NCBI RefSeq assembly: GCF_002794255.1
Contig: NZ_PGGW01000067.1
Coordinates: 391,263 to 455,262, forward strand
From: Streptomyces carminius
GTDB taxonomy: Bacteria > Actinomycetota > Actinomycetes > Streptomycetales > Streptomycetaceae
Direction of reading: 5' to 3'
DNA: 64,000 nt
Shown: piece by piece, positions 16,872 through 25,673 of the stretch
Numbering within the stretch: position 1 is the stretch's first letter
Layout of the letters: each line of letters begins with the position of its first letter
Position numbers and translations under genes: made by a program
The notes under the pieces: generated by a model
What the model was told of the DNA's origin: nothing
The model's database searches: none
What the model saw: the letters and a program-made list of their open reading frames with translations, nothing else

Positions 16872-17506
16872 CCGTTCCTCCCGCTGTCCTTCCCGCGGCT
16901 GCCCGCGGCCGTCTCGGTCCGCCGCGCGACCACCAGCCGCAGCGCCAGGGCGACGGCGGCGCCGGCCAGGGCCAGCAGGTATCCCGCCTCGGCCCAGGCG
17001 GCGGCCGCCCGTCCGGCGCGCAGACCGTGCACCAGCGCGGCGCACCAGGCCAGATAGGCGCACATGTGCAGGGCGCGCCACCAGCGGGAACGGCCCCGTG
17101 CGGCGAAGGCGCTGCGCACCGCTCCGGTGACCGCGGCGACCAGGAACAGATAACCGGCCAGGGTGCCGAGCCCGATCAGCAGGGGGCGACCGGCGTCGGT
17201 GAACGGCACCAGGGCCGCCACGGCGCTCGTCCGCCCCTCGGCGATCTTCACCCAGATGTGCAGGACCAGGAACCCCAGTCCGCCGACGGCCGTTCCCCGG
17301 TGCACGGCCTGGGCGAACAGCCGGTGACCGGAACCCAGCAGCATCCGGTCGGTGGCGGCCAGGCCCCACAGCACCGTGGCGGTGAGCGACACCAGTGCCA
17401 GCACCCCGGCGCCGAAGTCGAGGAACTCCCACATGCGTTCGAAGGCGCCCGCGTTGGCCGCGACCAGCAGGGCCAGCAGGGCGGCCAGTACCAGGCTGCG
17501 CCGCAT
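16868..17506 (-). CDS. Ferric reductase-like transmembrane protein (cytochrome b type)
   Basis: An integral membrane protein of about 212 aa with about six helices. Two helices carry spaced His pairs (HRGTAVGGLGFLVLH and HMCAYLAWCAALVH, 13-14 residues apart), the arrangement that binds haem in ferric-reductase and b-type cytochrome domains. The start is uncertain: the ATG at 17506 lacks a clear ribosome-binding site, and the frame continues upstream as a basic Pro/Arg-rich stretch. It is translationally coupled to the NuoF-like gene, so the pair likely forms a membrane electron-transfer unit from a reduced pyridine nucleotide. Confidence 0.78.
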   Translation of the reverse strand: MRRSLVLAALLALLVAANAGAFERMWEFLDFGAGVLALVSLTATVLWGLAATDRMLLGSGHRLFAQAVHRGTAVGGLGFLVLHIWVKIAEGRTSAVAALVPFTDAGRPLLIGLGTLAGYLFLVAAVTGAVRSAFAARGRSRWWRALHMCAYLAWCAALVHGLRAGRAAAAWAEAGYLLALAGAAVALALRLVVARRTETAAGSRGKDSGRNG

Positions 17507-18097
17507 GTTCGACCGGAGGTCCCCGGCGCGCCGGCCGCGGAGGAACTCTCCCCGCGACGCGCGTGACAGGTCCGGGGGGCGCTGGACCCGCTGGGCCCTG
17601 CGGGAACGGGGGGGACGCTGCACCACGGTGATCGGGGACGGGGGTGGCGGGGACAAACGGAACCTCCCGAGCGGGCGGTGACCGGACGCGCGGCATCGTG
17701 CGCGGTCCTTCTCCGGTCGTGAACCGCAAAGTACCACCGACTCGTCGACCGGTGACGCCCGGTGACGTCCGGTACCGAGGCCGGTACTTTGCGCGACCAA
17801 AGGAGTCATGGTCGGGCGGCAGAAGCATCCACGAGCTTCGCGGGATCTTCATAGTATTTATCGTGCTGTGACAAAATCCAGCGGGTGCGGCGCCGCTGCC
17901 CCGGTGGCTGAACATGATGCCCACCCGGATCCGTACTGTCCCCCAGACGGTCCGGAAAAACCGCGTCCCCCACCCGGGAGGGCGCTGGAGGACCCTCAGT
18001 ACCCCTGCCACAACGGGGAGATGGCAGGGGGTATCCCTCCGTCGGCCCGTTCCGCCCCGTGCGGGACGGGCCCCACCCCGGCAGGAACGAGGTAGAG
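17507..18097. other. Long divergent intergenic region
   Basis: This 591-base stretch separates the NuoF-like operon from the PucR-type regulator. It holds an 11-bp inverted repeat (17725-17793) enclosing phased CCGGT repeats, and a locally AT-rich segment (about 17850-17880) that may be promoter DNA. A hairpin with arms 18002-18010 and 18022-18030 lies just before the regulator. A 95-codon frame (17808-18095) begins two bases after AAAGGAG and ends two bases before the regulator ATG. Its composition is not convincingly protein-like, so it is not called as a gene. Confidence 0.55.
17725..17793. promoter_or_regulatory. Inverted repeat with phased direct repeats, candidate operator
   Basis: CGCAAAGTACC (17725-17735) and its exact complement GGTACTTTGCG (17783-17793) frame a series of CCGGT-headed 10-mers starting at 17749, 17759, 17769 and 17781. 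The near 10-base period puts them on one face of the helix. It lies upstream of the NuoF-like operon and could bind the divergent regulator. Confidence 0.45.
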
Positions 18098-19252
18098 ATG
18101 TGTGAACTTCTGAACCGCATCTGGTCGCGTCCCCGCGGCGAGTGGGCCCACGTCCTGAGGAAGGAACTTCCCTCGCTCGCCGAGCGGGTGGCCGAGGAGC
18201 TCCGGCACGACCCCCGCCTCGCCGGAGTGTTTGCGGATATCAAGCGCGAATGTGTGCGGGAGGCGGTGGAACAGGCACTGCTGGCCGTGCTCGGCTACCG
18301 GGCGGAAGCGGAGCCCGCCCCGGACACCGGGGTCACCGGGAACGGGACCGAGGCGCCCCGCGAGGCCACCGGACGGGAGACCGGCGAGACCGGCGAGGCG
18401 AGACGCGGTGCGGGAGACCGGGCCGTCCGACGCGAAGCGCTCGCCGCCCCGGTGCCGATCGACCGGGCCCGCCGCCATCTGTTCGCCGCGCTCACCAGCG
18501 ACGCGCGTGAACCCGAGAGCTCCCTGACGGAGTTGGCGCGCTCCGCCCGCTGGCCGCTGCCCGAGACCGTCCGGGTCGTCGTCCTCGCGGCGCCGGCCGA
18601 GGCGCTCCAGGTGGCGGCGGTGCTGGGCGACGCCCTGATCAGCATCGCCGACGGCGAGCCCTGCCTGATCGTCCCGGACAGCGGCGCCACCACCCGTACC
18701 GCCCTGGACAACGCCCTGCGGGGCCGCCGCGCGGCGGTCGGTCACCCCGTACCGCCCGGTGAGACCCTCTCCTCGCTGCGCTGGGCGCGGCGCCTGCTGG
18801 CGCTCACCCCGCCGCGCGCCGCCGGCGCCGAGGCTCCCGTGACCTTCGTCGACGACCACCTGTCGATGCTCATGCTGCTGCAGGACGAGTCCCTCACCCG
18901 TGCGCTGTCGGCCCGCTGGCTCCAGCCGCTGGACGGTCTGACGCCGCGGCAGAGCGAACGGCTGGAGATGACCCTGCTGGCCTGGCTGGAAGGGGGAGGT
19001 GCTCCGGAGGCGGCCAAGACGCTCCAGGTGCACCCGCAGACGGTGCGGTACCGGCTGCGTCAGATAGAGAAGCTGTTCGGATCGGCCCTGCGGGACCCGC
19101 GTACCCGGTTCGAACTCGAGATGACCCTGCACAGCAGGCGCCTGATGGCGCAGGTGCGGCGCAGGTACGCGCGTGCGGGACGCACGGGACGCGCCGTGGC
19201 GGGCATCCGCCCGCTGGCGGGCGCACGGCAGGCGCGCGTCAACGGCCTGTGA
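18098..19252 (+). CDS. PucR/CdaR-type transcriptional regulator
   Basis: A cytoplasmic DNA-binding regulator of 384 aa. The C-terminus carries the PucR-type helix-turn-helix: VHPQTVRYRLRQIEKLFG, then a conserved DPRTRFELEMTL segment. The middle (about residues 140-290) resembles the GGDEF-like sensory part of CdaR-type proteins. The N-terminus is helical, with a Thr/Gly/Glu-rich insert near residues 85-115. The ATG at 18098 has a weak GAGG site. It is divergent from the NuoF-like/ferric reductase operon and may control it. A GC hairpin at 19345-19379 ends the transcript. Confidence 0.85.
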   Translation: MCELLNRIWSRPRGEWAHVLRKELPSLAERVAEELRHDPRLAGVFADIKRECVREAVEQALLAVLGYRAEAEPAPDTGVTGNGTEAPREATGRETGETGEARRGAGDRAVRREALAAPVPIDRARRHLFAALTSDAREPESSLTELARSARWPLPETVRVVVLAAPAEALQVAAVLGDALISIADGEPCLIVPDSGATTRTALDNALRGRRAAVGHPVPPGETLSSLRWARRLLALTPPRAAGAEAPVTFVDDHLSMLMLLQDESLTRALSARWLQPLDGLTPRQSERLEMTLLAWLEGGGAPEAAKTLQVHPQTVRYRLRQIEKLFGSALRDPRTRFELEMTLHSRRLMAQVRRRYARAGRTGRAVAGIRPLAGARQARVNGL

Positions 19253-19344
19253 CCACAGGGCCGTCCGACCGTTCGCACGCCCCCCGCGAACGGCTCGCGT
19301 GACGCTGCCGTCCGTCGCCGCCGTCATGCGCGGCTCCCGCACCC

Positions 19345-19379
19345 CGGCGGCCCCGGGCCTCACCGGCCCGGGGCCGCCG
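19345..19379 (+). terminator. Terminator of the PucR-type regulator
   Basis: A perfect 15-bp stem (19345-19359 with 19365-19379) with a five-base loop, about 90 bases after the regulator stop codon. Confidence 0.7.
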
Positions 19380-19442
19380 TCCGCGTACCGGCTCCGGTGC
19401 GGCCGGCCCGCGGGACACGCCCGTACGCCTCCTCGCCGGCGG

Positions 19443-19490
19443 CTCCCGCCGTGCCTCCCGCCGTGCCTCCCGCCGTGCCTCCCGCCGTTC
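19443..19490. repeat. Four 12-bp tandem repeats (CTCCCGCCGTGC)
   Basis: Three exact copies of CTCCCGCCGTGC and a fourth with one change run head to tail in the space between the convergent regulator and DUF4142 genes. This looks like a slippage-generated array; no function is evident. Confidence 0.8.
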
Positions 19491-19540
19491 CCCGTCCCCT
19501 CCCGCCGTCCGGGCCGTGTTCCCGTGGCACACCGCGCGGT

Positions 19541-20269
19541 TCACCGTACGGCTCCGGCGCGCTCCGGGCGCCCCAGGCCGACGACCTGGGAGGGCGTGGC
19601 CGGCCGTCCGGGCGGCCCGTCGCCGTCGAGCGACTCGAAGTCCACCAGCCCGGTGTCCTCCAGCACCGTGATGTGGTCCAGCACGATGTCGTTGGCGCGG
19701 GTGGCCAGGTTCCGCACCATCGAGTTGCGGGACTCCGCACGCACCTGCGCCACCAGGGAGAAGACCTTCCCGTGGGCGCGGCGCAGCAGGTTCGCGAAGA
19801 GCCGGTCGTACTCGTCGCCCTGGGCGGCGTCCATCTGGGCCAGCCACCCCCGCTGCTCCTCGCTGGGCTGGTTGGACAGCTCGATGCCGAGCATGCGTCC
19901 CGCGTCGATGGCCATCTGGTCCAGCTCGGTGTGGCCCTCCACCAGGTGCTCGCCCGCCACCCGGACCTCCTCCCGCGAACTGCGCTCCTGGGCCTGGCGG
20001 CCCGCGGGCAGTTCCCACAGCCCGGCGAGCCGCACCTTGCGGACGAAGTCGCGGTCCATGGCGGTGAGCGGCCCGTAGGGCGTGCTCACCGTGCCGCGGC
20101 CGTCGTCCTCCCAGCCCTGGGCCGCCGCCGCGGCGTTCACGGCCTGCCCGGCGCCGAACAGGTGCACGGGAAGCAGCAGTGCCGTGAGCGTGGCCGCGAG
20201 GGCGCCGATCACCAGCACCGTGCCGATCGTCCGTCCGGACGTGACGGACCGGCCGATGACGGACCGCAT
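19541..20269 (-). CDS. DUF4142 family exported protein
   Basis: A 242-aa protein with one N-terminal hydrophobic segment (about residues 14-36), either a signal peptide or an anchor. It is followed by the DUF4142 pattern: TAMDRDFVRKVRLAGLWELP, a long helical region with several Glu/His residues, and HGKVFSLVAQVRAESRNSMV. DUF4142 proteins are predicted ferritin-like helical bundles of unknown activity, exported in many actinobacteria. The start at 20269 follows CAGGAGGCTTC. It is a single gene convergent with the PucR-type regulator. Confidence 0.85.
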   Translation of the reverse strand: MRSVIGRSVTSGRTIGTVLVIGALAATLTALLLPVHLFGAGQAVNAAAAAQGWEDDGRGTVSTPYGPLTAMDRDFVRKVRLAGLWELPAGRQAQERSSREEVRVAGEHLVEGHTELDQMAIDAGRMLGIELSNQPSEEQRGWLAQMDAAQGDEYDRLFANLLRRAHGKVFSLVAQVRAESRNSMVRNLATRANDIVLDHITVLEDTGLVDFESLDGDGPPGRPATPSQVVGLGRPERAGAVR

Positions 20270-20460
20270 GAAGCCTCCTGGTACTCGGTCGTACGTTCCC
20301 TCCTGGGGTGGCACCGGACGCTAACGCGCCGGTGCGGGAGGGCGCCGAGGCTTCGTCATCAACCGACAAAGAAAGGTCCGCCGGCCGGGACCGCTGCTAG
20401 CTTGCGGGCGGGGCGCCGGACGGGCGCGCCGCCCCGGCCTCCGCCGAGACGTACGGGGTG

Positions 20461-20865
20461 TCAGTGGCGGGCGTGCCGCCCGCGCGGAACGCGCATCGGG
20501 CGGGTGCCCGGGCCGCCCGCGTGGGAGAACGGCTGGGTCCGCCAGTCCAGTCCCTCGGGCAGTGTCAGCAGCATGGCGGCGTCCCGCTCCCGGGTCTCGT
20601 CCGCGGAGCCGTCGGGCCCGGCGTCCGTGACGGAGCGCCCGGAACCCTGGCAGACGGTCAGGCCGAAGGGGTTCCACGGAGTCGGGCACAGCGCGTGCTC
20701 GGGGAGCGTCTCCTCGTCGGCGAGCAGCGCGATCGGCTGTGCGCAGTCCGGGCAGACCACCCGGAAGATCTCGTATGACTCGTACGCCTCGGTGCTCTCC
20801 TCGTGGGGCTCGTCATGGGACCCGGTGTCCGGATGACCGGCGTGGCGTGGCTTCACAGTGCGCAT
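20461..20865 (-). CDS. Hypothetical protein with Cys pairs, 134 aa
   Basis: I do not recognise the family. The central part has CPDC followed about 23 residues later by a Cys and then a further Cys in GLTVC, which could bind zinc. The rest is acidic and poor in hydrophobic segments, so the protein is probably cytoplasmic. The ATG at 20865 has AAGGGGG at a good distance. It is divergent from the Lrp-type regulator at 21073, and the spacing of 207 bases allows a shared control region. Confidence 0.65.
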   Translation of the reverse strand: MRTVKPRHAGHPDTGSHDEPHEESTEAYESYEIFRVVCPDCAQPIALLADEETLPEHALCPTPWNPFGLTVCQGSGRSVTDAGPDGSADETRERDAAMLLTLPEGLDWRTQPFSHAGGPGTRPMRVPRGRHARH

Positions 20866-21059
20866 GCAATCCCCCTTGGACGGGCCGGAAGGACGCCCGT
20901 GTCCCCGGGCATCCCGGCCACAGCAAGGTTTTCCCACCGGCTCCGCGCGTAATCACACCGCCCCCCGGGACCGGAGGCGGCGGGTGTGGCGTTTGTCACA
21001 CGCCCGCGCCGTGCGGCGGCCGGCCGCACGCCCGCTGTGCCGCGGTGCGCCCGGCACAG

Positions 21060-21073
21060 TAGGTTGCCTGCTG
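21060..21073 (+). promoter_or_regulatory. Probable -10 element of a leaderless transcript
   Basis: TAGGTT (21060-21065) matches the Streptomyces TAGRRT -10 box and ends seven bases before the GTG start at 21073. There is no good ribosome-binding site, so the mRNA may start at the GTG itself. Confidence 0.45.
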
Positions 21074-21513
21074 TGGAGGAGCTGGATCGTCGCATCGTGG
21101 AGTTGCTCGTCAGGGACGGGCGGATGAGCTACACCGACCTGGGGAAGGCCACCGGCCTGTCCACCTCGGCGGTGCACCAGCGCGTCCGCAGGCTGGAGCA
21201 GCGCGGTGTCGTCCGCGGCTACACGGCCATCGTGGACCCGGAGGCCGTCGGGCTGCCGATGACCGCCTTCATCTCGGTCAAGCCGTTCGACCCCAGCGCC
21301 CCGGACGACATCGCCGACCGGCTCGCCGAGGTCCCCGAGATCGAGGCGTGCCACAGTGTCGCGGGCGACGAGAACTACATCCTCAAGGTCCGGGTCGCCG
21401 CGCCCGGCGAACTGGAGCACCTGCTGGCCCGCATCCGCTCCCTGGCCGGTGTCTCGACCCGCACCACCGTCGTGCTGTCCACCCCGTACGAGGCCCGGCC
21501 GCCGCGCATCTGA
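21073..21513 (+). CDS. Lrp/AsnC family transcriptional regulator
   Basis: A feast/famine regulator of 146 aa. The N-terminal helix-turn-helix (VEELDRRIVELL, then LGKATGLSTSAVHQRVRRLE) leads into the RAM/AsnC ligand-binding domain (VPEIEACHSVAGDENYILKV). It probably senses an amino acid or a related small molecule and assembles into dimers or octamers. The GTG at 21073 was chosen for its position at the start of the conserved domain and just after a -10 box; upstream codons add only a basic non-conserved stretch. The amidohydrolase gene follows 65 bases downstream on the same strand and may be co-transcribed. Confidence 0.92.
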   Translation: MEELDRRIVELLVRDGRMSYTDLGKATGLSTSAVHQRVRRLEQRGVVRGYTAIVDPEAVGLPMTAFISVKPFDPSAPDDIADRLAEVPEIEACHSVAGDENYILKVRVAAPGELEHLLARIRSLAGVSTRTTVVLSTPYEARPPRI

Positions 21514-21578
21514 GGGAATCCGGCCGCCGGGCCACCCCCGGCGGCCGGACACCCCGCGGACGGGGGAGACTGGCGGTC

Positions 21579-23273
21579 ATGAGCGACAGCACGACCCCTT
21601 CCGAGCGATCCGGGCGGCCCGGCGGACCCGGGCGGCCGGTCCGGTCCGGCCGGCCCCGCACCGTCCTGCTGCGCGGCGGCGAGGTCCACAGCCCCGCCGA
21701 CCCCTTCGCCACGGCCATGGTCGTCGAGGGCGACAGCATCGCCTGGGTCGGCTCGGAGGGCGCCGCGGACTCCTTCGCCGACGGCGTCGACGAGGTGGTC
21801 CACCTGGACGGCGCGCTCGTCACCCCCGCCTTCACCGACGCCCACGTCCACACCACCGCGACCGGACTGGCACTCACCGGCCTGGACCTGTCCGGCGCCC
21901 GCTCCCCGGCCGAGGCCCTGGCCCGGATCCGGGAGTACGCCGGGGCCCGCCCCGGGGAGCGGGTCCTGCTCGGCCACGGCTGGGACAGCACCGACTGGCC
22001 CGGGGGACGGCCGCCCACCCGCGCCGAGCTGGACGAGGCCACCGGCGGCAGGCCGCTCTACCTCACCCGTGTCGACGTCCACTCCGCCCTGGTCACCACC
22101 GCCCTGCTCGACCTCCTCCCGGCGGCCACCGACGTCACCGCCCTGCCCGGCCGGCACGGGGACGCCCCGCTGACCGGCGCCGCCCACCACGCGGTACGGG
22201 CCCTCGCCCACGCCTCGGTCACCCCCGCCCAGCGCGCCGAGGCCCAGCGCGCCGCGCTGCGCCACGCCGCCGCGCACGGCATCGGCACCCTCCACGAGTG
22301 CGCGGGCCCCGACATCTCCGGCGCGGACGACCTGACCGGTCTGCTGGCCCTGGCCGCCGAGGAACCGGGCCCCCGGGTGGTCGGCTACTGGGCCGAGCTC
22401 GTCACCTCGGCCGCCGACGCCGGGCGGGTGCGGGAGTTGGGCGCCGTCGGCGCGGCCGGCGACCTGTTCGCCGACGGCTCCCTGGGCTCCCACACCGCCC
22501 ACCTGCACGCCCCCTACGCCGACGCGGACCACCGCGGCACCGGACTGCTGGACGCCGGCGCCGTCGCCGCCCACGTCGCCGCCTGTACCGAGGCCGGGCT
22601 CCAGGCCGGGTTCCACGCCATCGGCGACGCCGCCCTGAGCACCGTCACCGAAGGGGTGCGGGCCGCCGCCGGGCGGGTCGGCACCGGCCGGGTGCGCGCC
22701 GCGCGGCACCGGATCGAACACGCCGAGATGCTCACGCCGGACACCGTCGCCGCCTTCGCCGAGTTCGCCCTCACCGCCTCCGTCCAGCCCGCCTTCGACG
22801 CGGCCTGGGGCGGCGAGGACGGCATGTACGCCCGGCGGCTGGGACGCGAGCGCGCCCGCACCCTCAATCCGTACGCGGCGCTGCTGCGCGCCGGCGTACC
22901 GCTCGCGTTCGGCTCCGACAGCCCCGTCACCCCGCTCGACCCCTGGGGGGCCCTGCGGGCCGCGGCCTTCCACCGCACCCCCGGGCACCGGATCTCGGTC
23001 CGCGCCGCCTTCACCGCCCACACCCGCGGGGGCTGGCGGGCGATCGGCCGGGACGACGCCGGTGTCCTGGTCCCCGGCGCACCGGCCGACTACGCCCTGT
23101 GGCGCACCGGCGACCTGGTGGTGCAGGTTCCGGACGACCGGATCGCCGCCTGGTCCACCGATCCGCGCTCGGGCACCCCGGGCCTGCCCGACCTCACCCC
23201 CGGCCGTGAACTGCCCGTCTGCCTGCGGACGGTGGTGGCCGGACGGACGGTTTACGAGCATCCGAACGAGTGA
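21579..23273 (+). CDS. Amidohydrolase family protein (YtcJ-like)
   Basis: A metal-dependent hydrolase of the amidohydrolase_3 type, 564 aa. It has the N-terminal metal-binding motif FTDAHVHTTATG (His89 and His91), a later GFHAIGDAA and HRIEHAEM with further metal His residues, and the C-terminal metal Asp in FGSDSPVTPLDPW. The family cleaves amides of diverse compounds; the substrate cannot be told. There is no signal peptide. The ATG at 21579 follows GGGGGAG. It shares its strand and probably its transcript with the Lrp-type regulator upstream, which may respond to the same compound. Confidence 0.88.
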   Translation: MSDSTTPSERSGRPGGPGRPVRSGRPRTVLLRGGEVHSPADPFATAMVVEGDSIAWVGSEGAADSFADGVDEVVHLDGALVTPAFTDAHVHTTATGLALTGLDLSGARSPAEALARIREYAGARPGERVLLGHGWDSTDWPGGRPPTRAELDEATGGRPLYLTRVDVHSALVTTALLDLLPAATDVTALPGRHGDAPLTGAAHHAVRALAHASVTPAQRAEAQRAALRHAAAHGIGTLHECAGPDISGADDLTGLLALAAEEPGPRVVGYWAELVTSAADAGRVRELGAVGAAGDLFADGSLGSHTAHLHAPYADADHRGTGLLDAGAVAAHVAACTEAGLQAGFHAIGDAALSTVTEGVRAAAGRVGTGRVRAARHRIEHAEMLTPDTVAAFAEFALTASVQPAFDAAWGGEDGMYARRLGRERARTLNPYAALLRAGVPLAFGSDSPVTPLDPWGALRAAAFHRTPGHRISVRAAFTAHTRGGWRAIGRDDAGVLVPGAPADYALWRTGDLVVQVPDDRIAAWSTDPRSGTPGLPDLTPGRELPVCLRTVVAGRTVYEHPNE

Positions 23274-23846
23274 CGGCGGGTGCGTCCATCCCGCCGAACG
23301 GCACGGCCCCGGGTTGCCGCCCGGCTGTCTCCACCCCCTTACTGACCTGCTGTTTTCTCGGAACGTCGCAGGTCATGGATGTGTTGACAGGTCGCGGCGG
23401 TCGGCCGGTAGGTTCTGCCGGGTCCACCACGGGACGTCCGACCGGGGATCCTCCGCACGCAGTAGTCGATCGGGCTGGGTCATGGGCGGTGCGTCACACC
23501 GGCGTACGGCCGGCAGCCAGGTCCAGTGCCCGCGGCACGGGGACGGAAGAGGTCCGGCCGGTCGGCGGGTGCGACCCGGGCGGGGCCCGGCGCCCAGTAG
23601 ACAACGGCTCTCGGTCGATCCGCAGCCAGCGGGTGCCAGGTCGGCCCGAAGGGCACCGGGCCCCGGTCCCGCGGAGGGTCCCGTTCCGGTGGCCGTGCCC
23701 CGGAGACGTCCCGGAGGCACAGCGCTCCGGCAGCCGTGCTCCGCCGGCCGTGCTCCGGTCCGGTCCGTCACCCCGCGTCCGCGGAAGCCGTCCGGCGTTG
23801 TACGGTCGGGCTCGTCACCGCACGATCTGCCAGAAAGGCCGCGAGC
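23274..23846. other. 573-base region with a strong promoter and unexplained leader
   Basis: No convincing gene is seen. An inverted repeat (TGACCTGC at 23343-23350, GCAGGTCA at 23368-23375) precedes a consensus-like promoter at 23384-23414. The roughly 425 bases from there to the lnt start are GC-rich, with several imperfect hairpins and no ribosome-binding site before a long frame. It may be a long leader or contain a small RNA. Confidence 0.5.
23384..23414 (+). promoter_or_regulatory. Housekeeping-type promoter TTGACA-N19-TAGGTT
   Basis: A perfect -35 TTGACA (23384-23389) and a TAGGTT -10 (23409-23414) match the principal Streptomyces sigma factor, with a slightly long 19-base spacer. The next gene on this strand starts at 23847. 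Confidence 0.6.
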
Positions 23847-25673
23847 GTGCCATCGGGCCCCGATACCACCGCCGAAGCCGAGACGCCGGATCCGGCCGCC
23901 CGGCGGCCGGGTGCGCCACCGCGCCCGGACTCCTCCGGCGCCGCCCCCTCCGGCCCGGACGGCTCCGGAGTCCCCGCGGCCCCCGCGGCCGGCCTCCGGT
24001 CGGCGGCGGGCGGCCGGGACCGCCCCCGTCTCCCGGCCCGGTCGGCCCGGCTGATACGCCGCGAGGCGGGCCGCTCGGCGCTCGCCGCGGTCACCGGTGC
24101 CGCCCTGGCCGCGGCCTTCCCGCCGTACGGCCTGTGGCCGCTGGCGATCGCCGCCGTGACCGCGCTTTCCCTCCTCACCCGGGGCCGTACCATCCGCCAG
24201 GGGGCCTGGCTCGGCTTCGCGGCGGGCCTGCCGTTCTTCTTCGTGCTGCTCAAGTGGCTCCACATGATCGGCTGGGACGCGGTGCTCGGCCTGGCGCTGA
24301 TCGAGGCGCTGTTCTTCGTGCCGCTGGGCGCCGGACTGGCCCTCACCGGGCGGCTGCCGCTGTGGCCGCTGTGGGGCGCCTGCCTGTGGGTCGCCGAGGA
24401 GTGGGCGCGCGACCGGATCCCCTTCGGGGGCTTTCCGTGGGGGCGGCTGGCCTTCGCCGTCACCGACTCGCCGCTGCTCCCGCTGGCGGCCCTGGGCGGT
24501 GCGCCCCTGGTCACCTTCGCCGCGGCGCTGACCGGCACCCTGCTCGCCGCGGCGGCCTCGCACCTGCCCGCCGTACGGCGGGCACCGCGCGCGGACCGGG
24601 GCGGGGAGCACGACGGCCGGGACGAGAAGCACGGCGGGCGGGCGCGTACCGCCCGCCCGGGGGCCGCCGCGGCCGGCGCCCTGCTCGCCGCGGCGGCGAC
24701 CACCGCGGCCGGATACGCCGTGCCCGTCCCCACCGACGCCGCCGACACCGTCCGCATCGCCGTCGTCCAGGGCAATGTGCAGCGGCCCGGCATGGACTTC
24801 GCCGGCCGCCGCATGATGATCCTCAACAACCACGTCGGGGCCACCCTGGAACTGGCCGAGGACGTGGCGGCCGGCCGGGAGGCGCGGCCCGACCTGGTGA
24901 TCTGGCCGGAGAACGCCTCCGACCTGGACCCCTACCGCTCCCCGGAGGCGTACGACGCCATCGACCGGGCGGCGAGGGCCGTCGGCGTCCCCATACTCGT
25001 CGGCGCCCTCGTCGACCACGCGGAGCACGAGGGGTACGTCGAGAACCAGGGCATCGTCTGGGACCCGGCCACCGGCCCCGGCGCCTCGTACACCAAGCAG
25101 CACCCGGTGCCCTTCGGGGAGTACGTGCCCTACCGCGACCAGCTCAGCAAGGTCATCACCCGGCTCCAGCGGGTTCCGCGGGACTTCTGGCCCGGTGAGC
25201 GCAGCGGTGTGCTGGACGTCGGCCCCGCCCGGCTCGGCGACGTCATCTGCTTCGAGGTCGCCTACGACGGGATCGTGCGCGACACCGTGCTGGACGGTGC
25301 CCGCGCCCTGGTGGTGCAGACCAACAACGCCACCTACGGGCGCACCGGCCAGCCCGAGCAGCAGCTGGTGATGTCCCGGGTGCGGGCCGTCGAGCACGGG
25401 CGGGCCGTCGTCACCGCCGCGACCAGCGGCATCAGCGCGGTCGTGGCTCCCGACGGGAGGATCGAGCAGCGCACCGAGGAGTTCACCCGGGACGTGCTCA
25501 CCGCCGAGTTGCCCCTTCGGGACGAGATCACGGCGGCCGACCGGATCGGCTCCGCACCGGAGTGGGCGCTCGCTATCGTGGGCGTCCTGTCCTGTGCCGC
25601 GGCGTGTCTCCTCGGCCGGCGGGGGCGGGCAGCGGGGAAGGTCGGGACAGAGGGGAAGAGGCAGCAGAAGTGA
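23847..25673 (+). CDS. lnt: Apolipoprotein N-acyltransferase
   Basis: A membrane enzyme that N-acylates the lipid-modified Cys of lipoproteins. The product is 608 aa: a disordered Pro/Ala/Ser-rich tail (about 1-70), about seven membrane helices, and a periplasmic-side nitrilase-like domain. The catalytic Glu-Lys-Cys triad is visible as Glu355 in VIWPENASD, Lys417 in YTKQHPVPFGEYVP and Cys468 in GDVICFEVAYD. A last helix lies near the C-terminus. The GTG at 23847 has only a weak AAAGG. Its stop overlaps the next gene as GTGA. The lnt-ppm order matches the two halves of the fused Ppm1 of Mycobacterium tuberculosis. Confidence 0.92.
   Translation: MPSGPDTTAEAETPDPAARRPGAPPRPDSSGAAPSGPDGSGVPAAPAAGLRSAAGGRDRPRLPARSARLIRREAGRSALAAVTGAALAAAFPPYGLWPLAIAAVTALSLLTRGRTIRQGAWLGFAAGLPFFFVLLKWLHMIGWDAVLGLALIEALFFVPLGAGLALTGRLPLWPLWGACLWVAEEWARDRIPFGGFPWGRLAFAVTDSPLLPLAALGGAPLVTFAAALTGTLLAAAASHLPAVRRAPRADRGGEHDGRDEKHGGRARTARPGAAAAGALLAAAATTAAGYAVPVPTDAADTVRIAVVQGNVQRPGMDFAGRRMMILNNHVGATLELAEDVAAGREARPDLVIWPENASDLDPYRSPEAYDAIDRAARAVGVPILVGALVDHAEHEGYVENQGIVWDPATGPGASYTKQHPVPFGEYVPYRDQLSKVITRLQRVPRDFWPGERSGVLDVGPARLGDVICFEVAYDGIVRDTVLDGARALVVQTNNATYGRTGQPEQQLVMSRVRAVEHGRAVVTAATSGISAVVAPDGRIEQRTEEFTRDVLTAELPLRDEITAADRIGSAPEWALAIVGVLSCAAACLLGRRGRAAGKVGTEGKRQQK

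Noticed and set aside
18029..18034. GGGTAT before the PucR-type regulator
   Set aside because: No GNNT at 14-16 bases; part of a hairpin instead.
19443..19490. Tandem 12-mers as a CRISPR array
   Set aside because: Units are directly adjacent, have no spacers and there are no cas genes.
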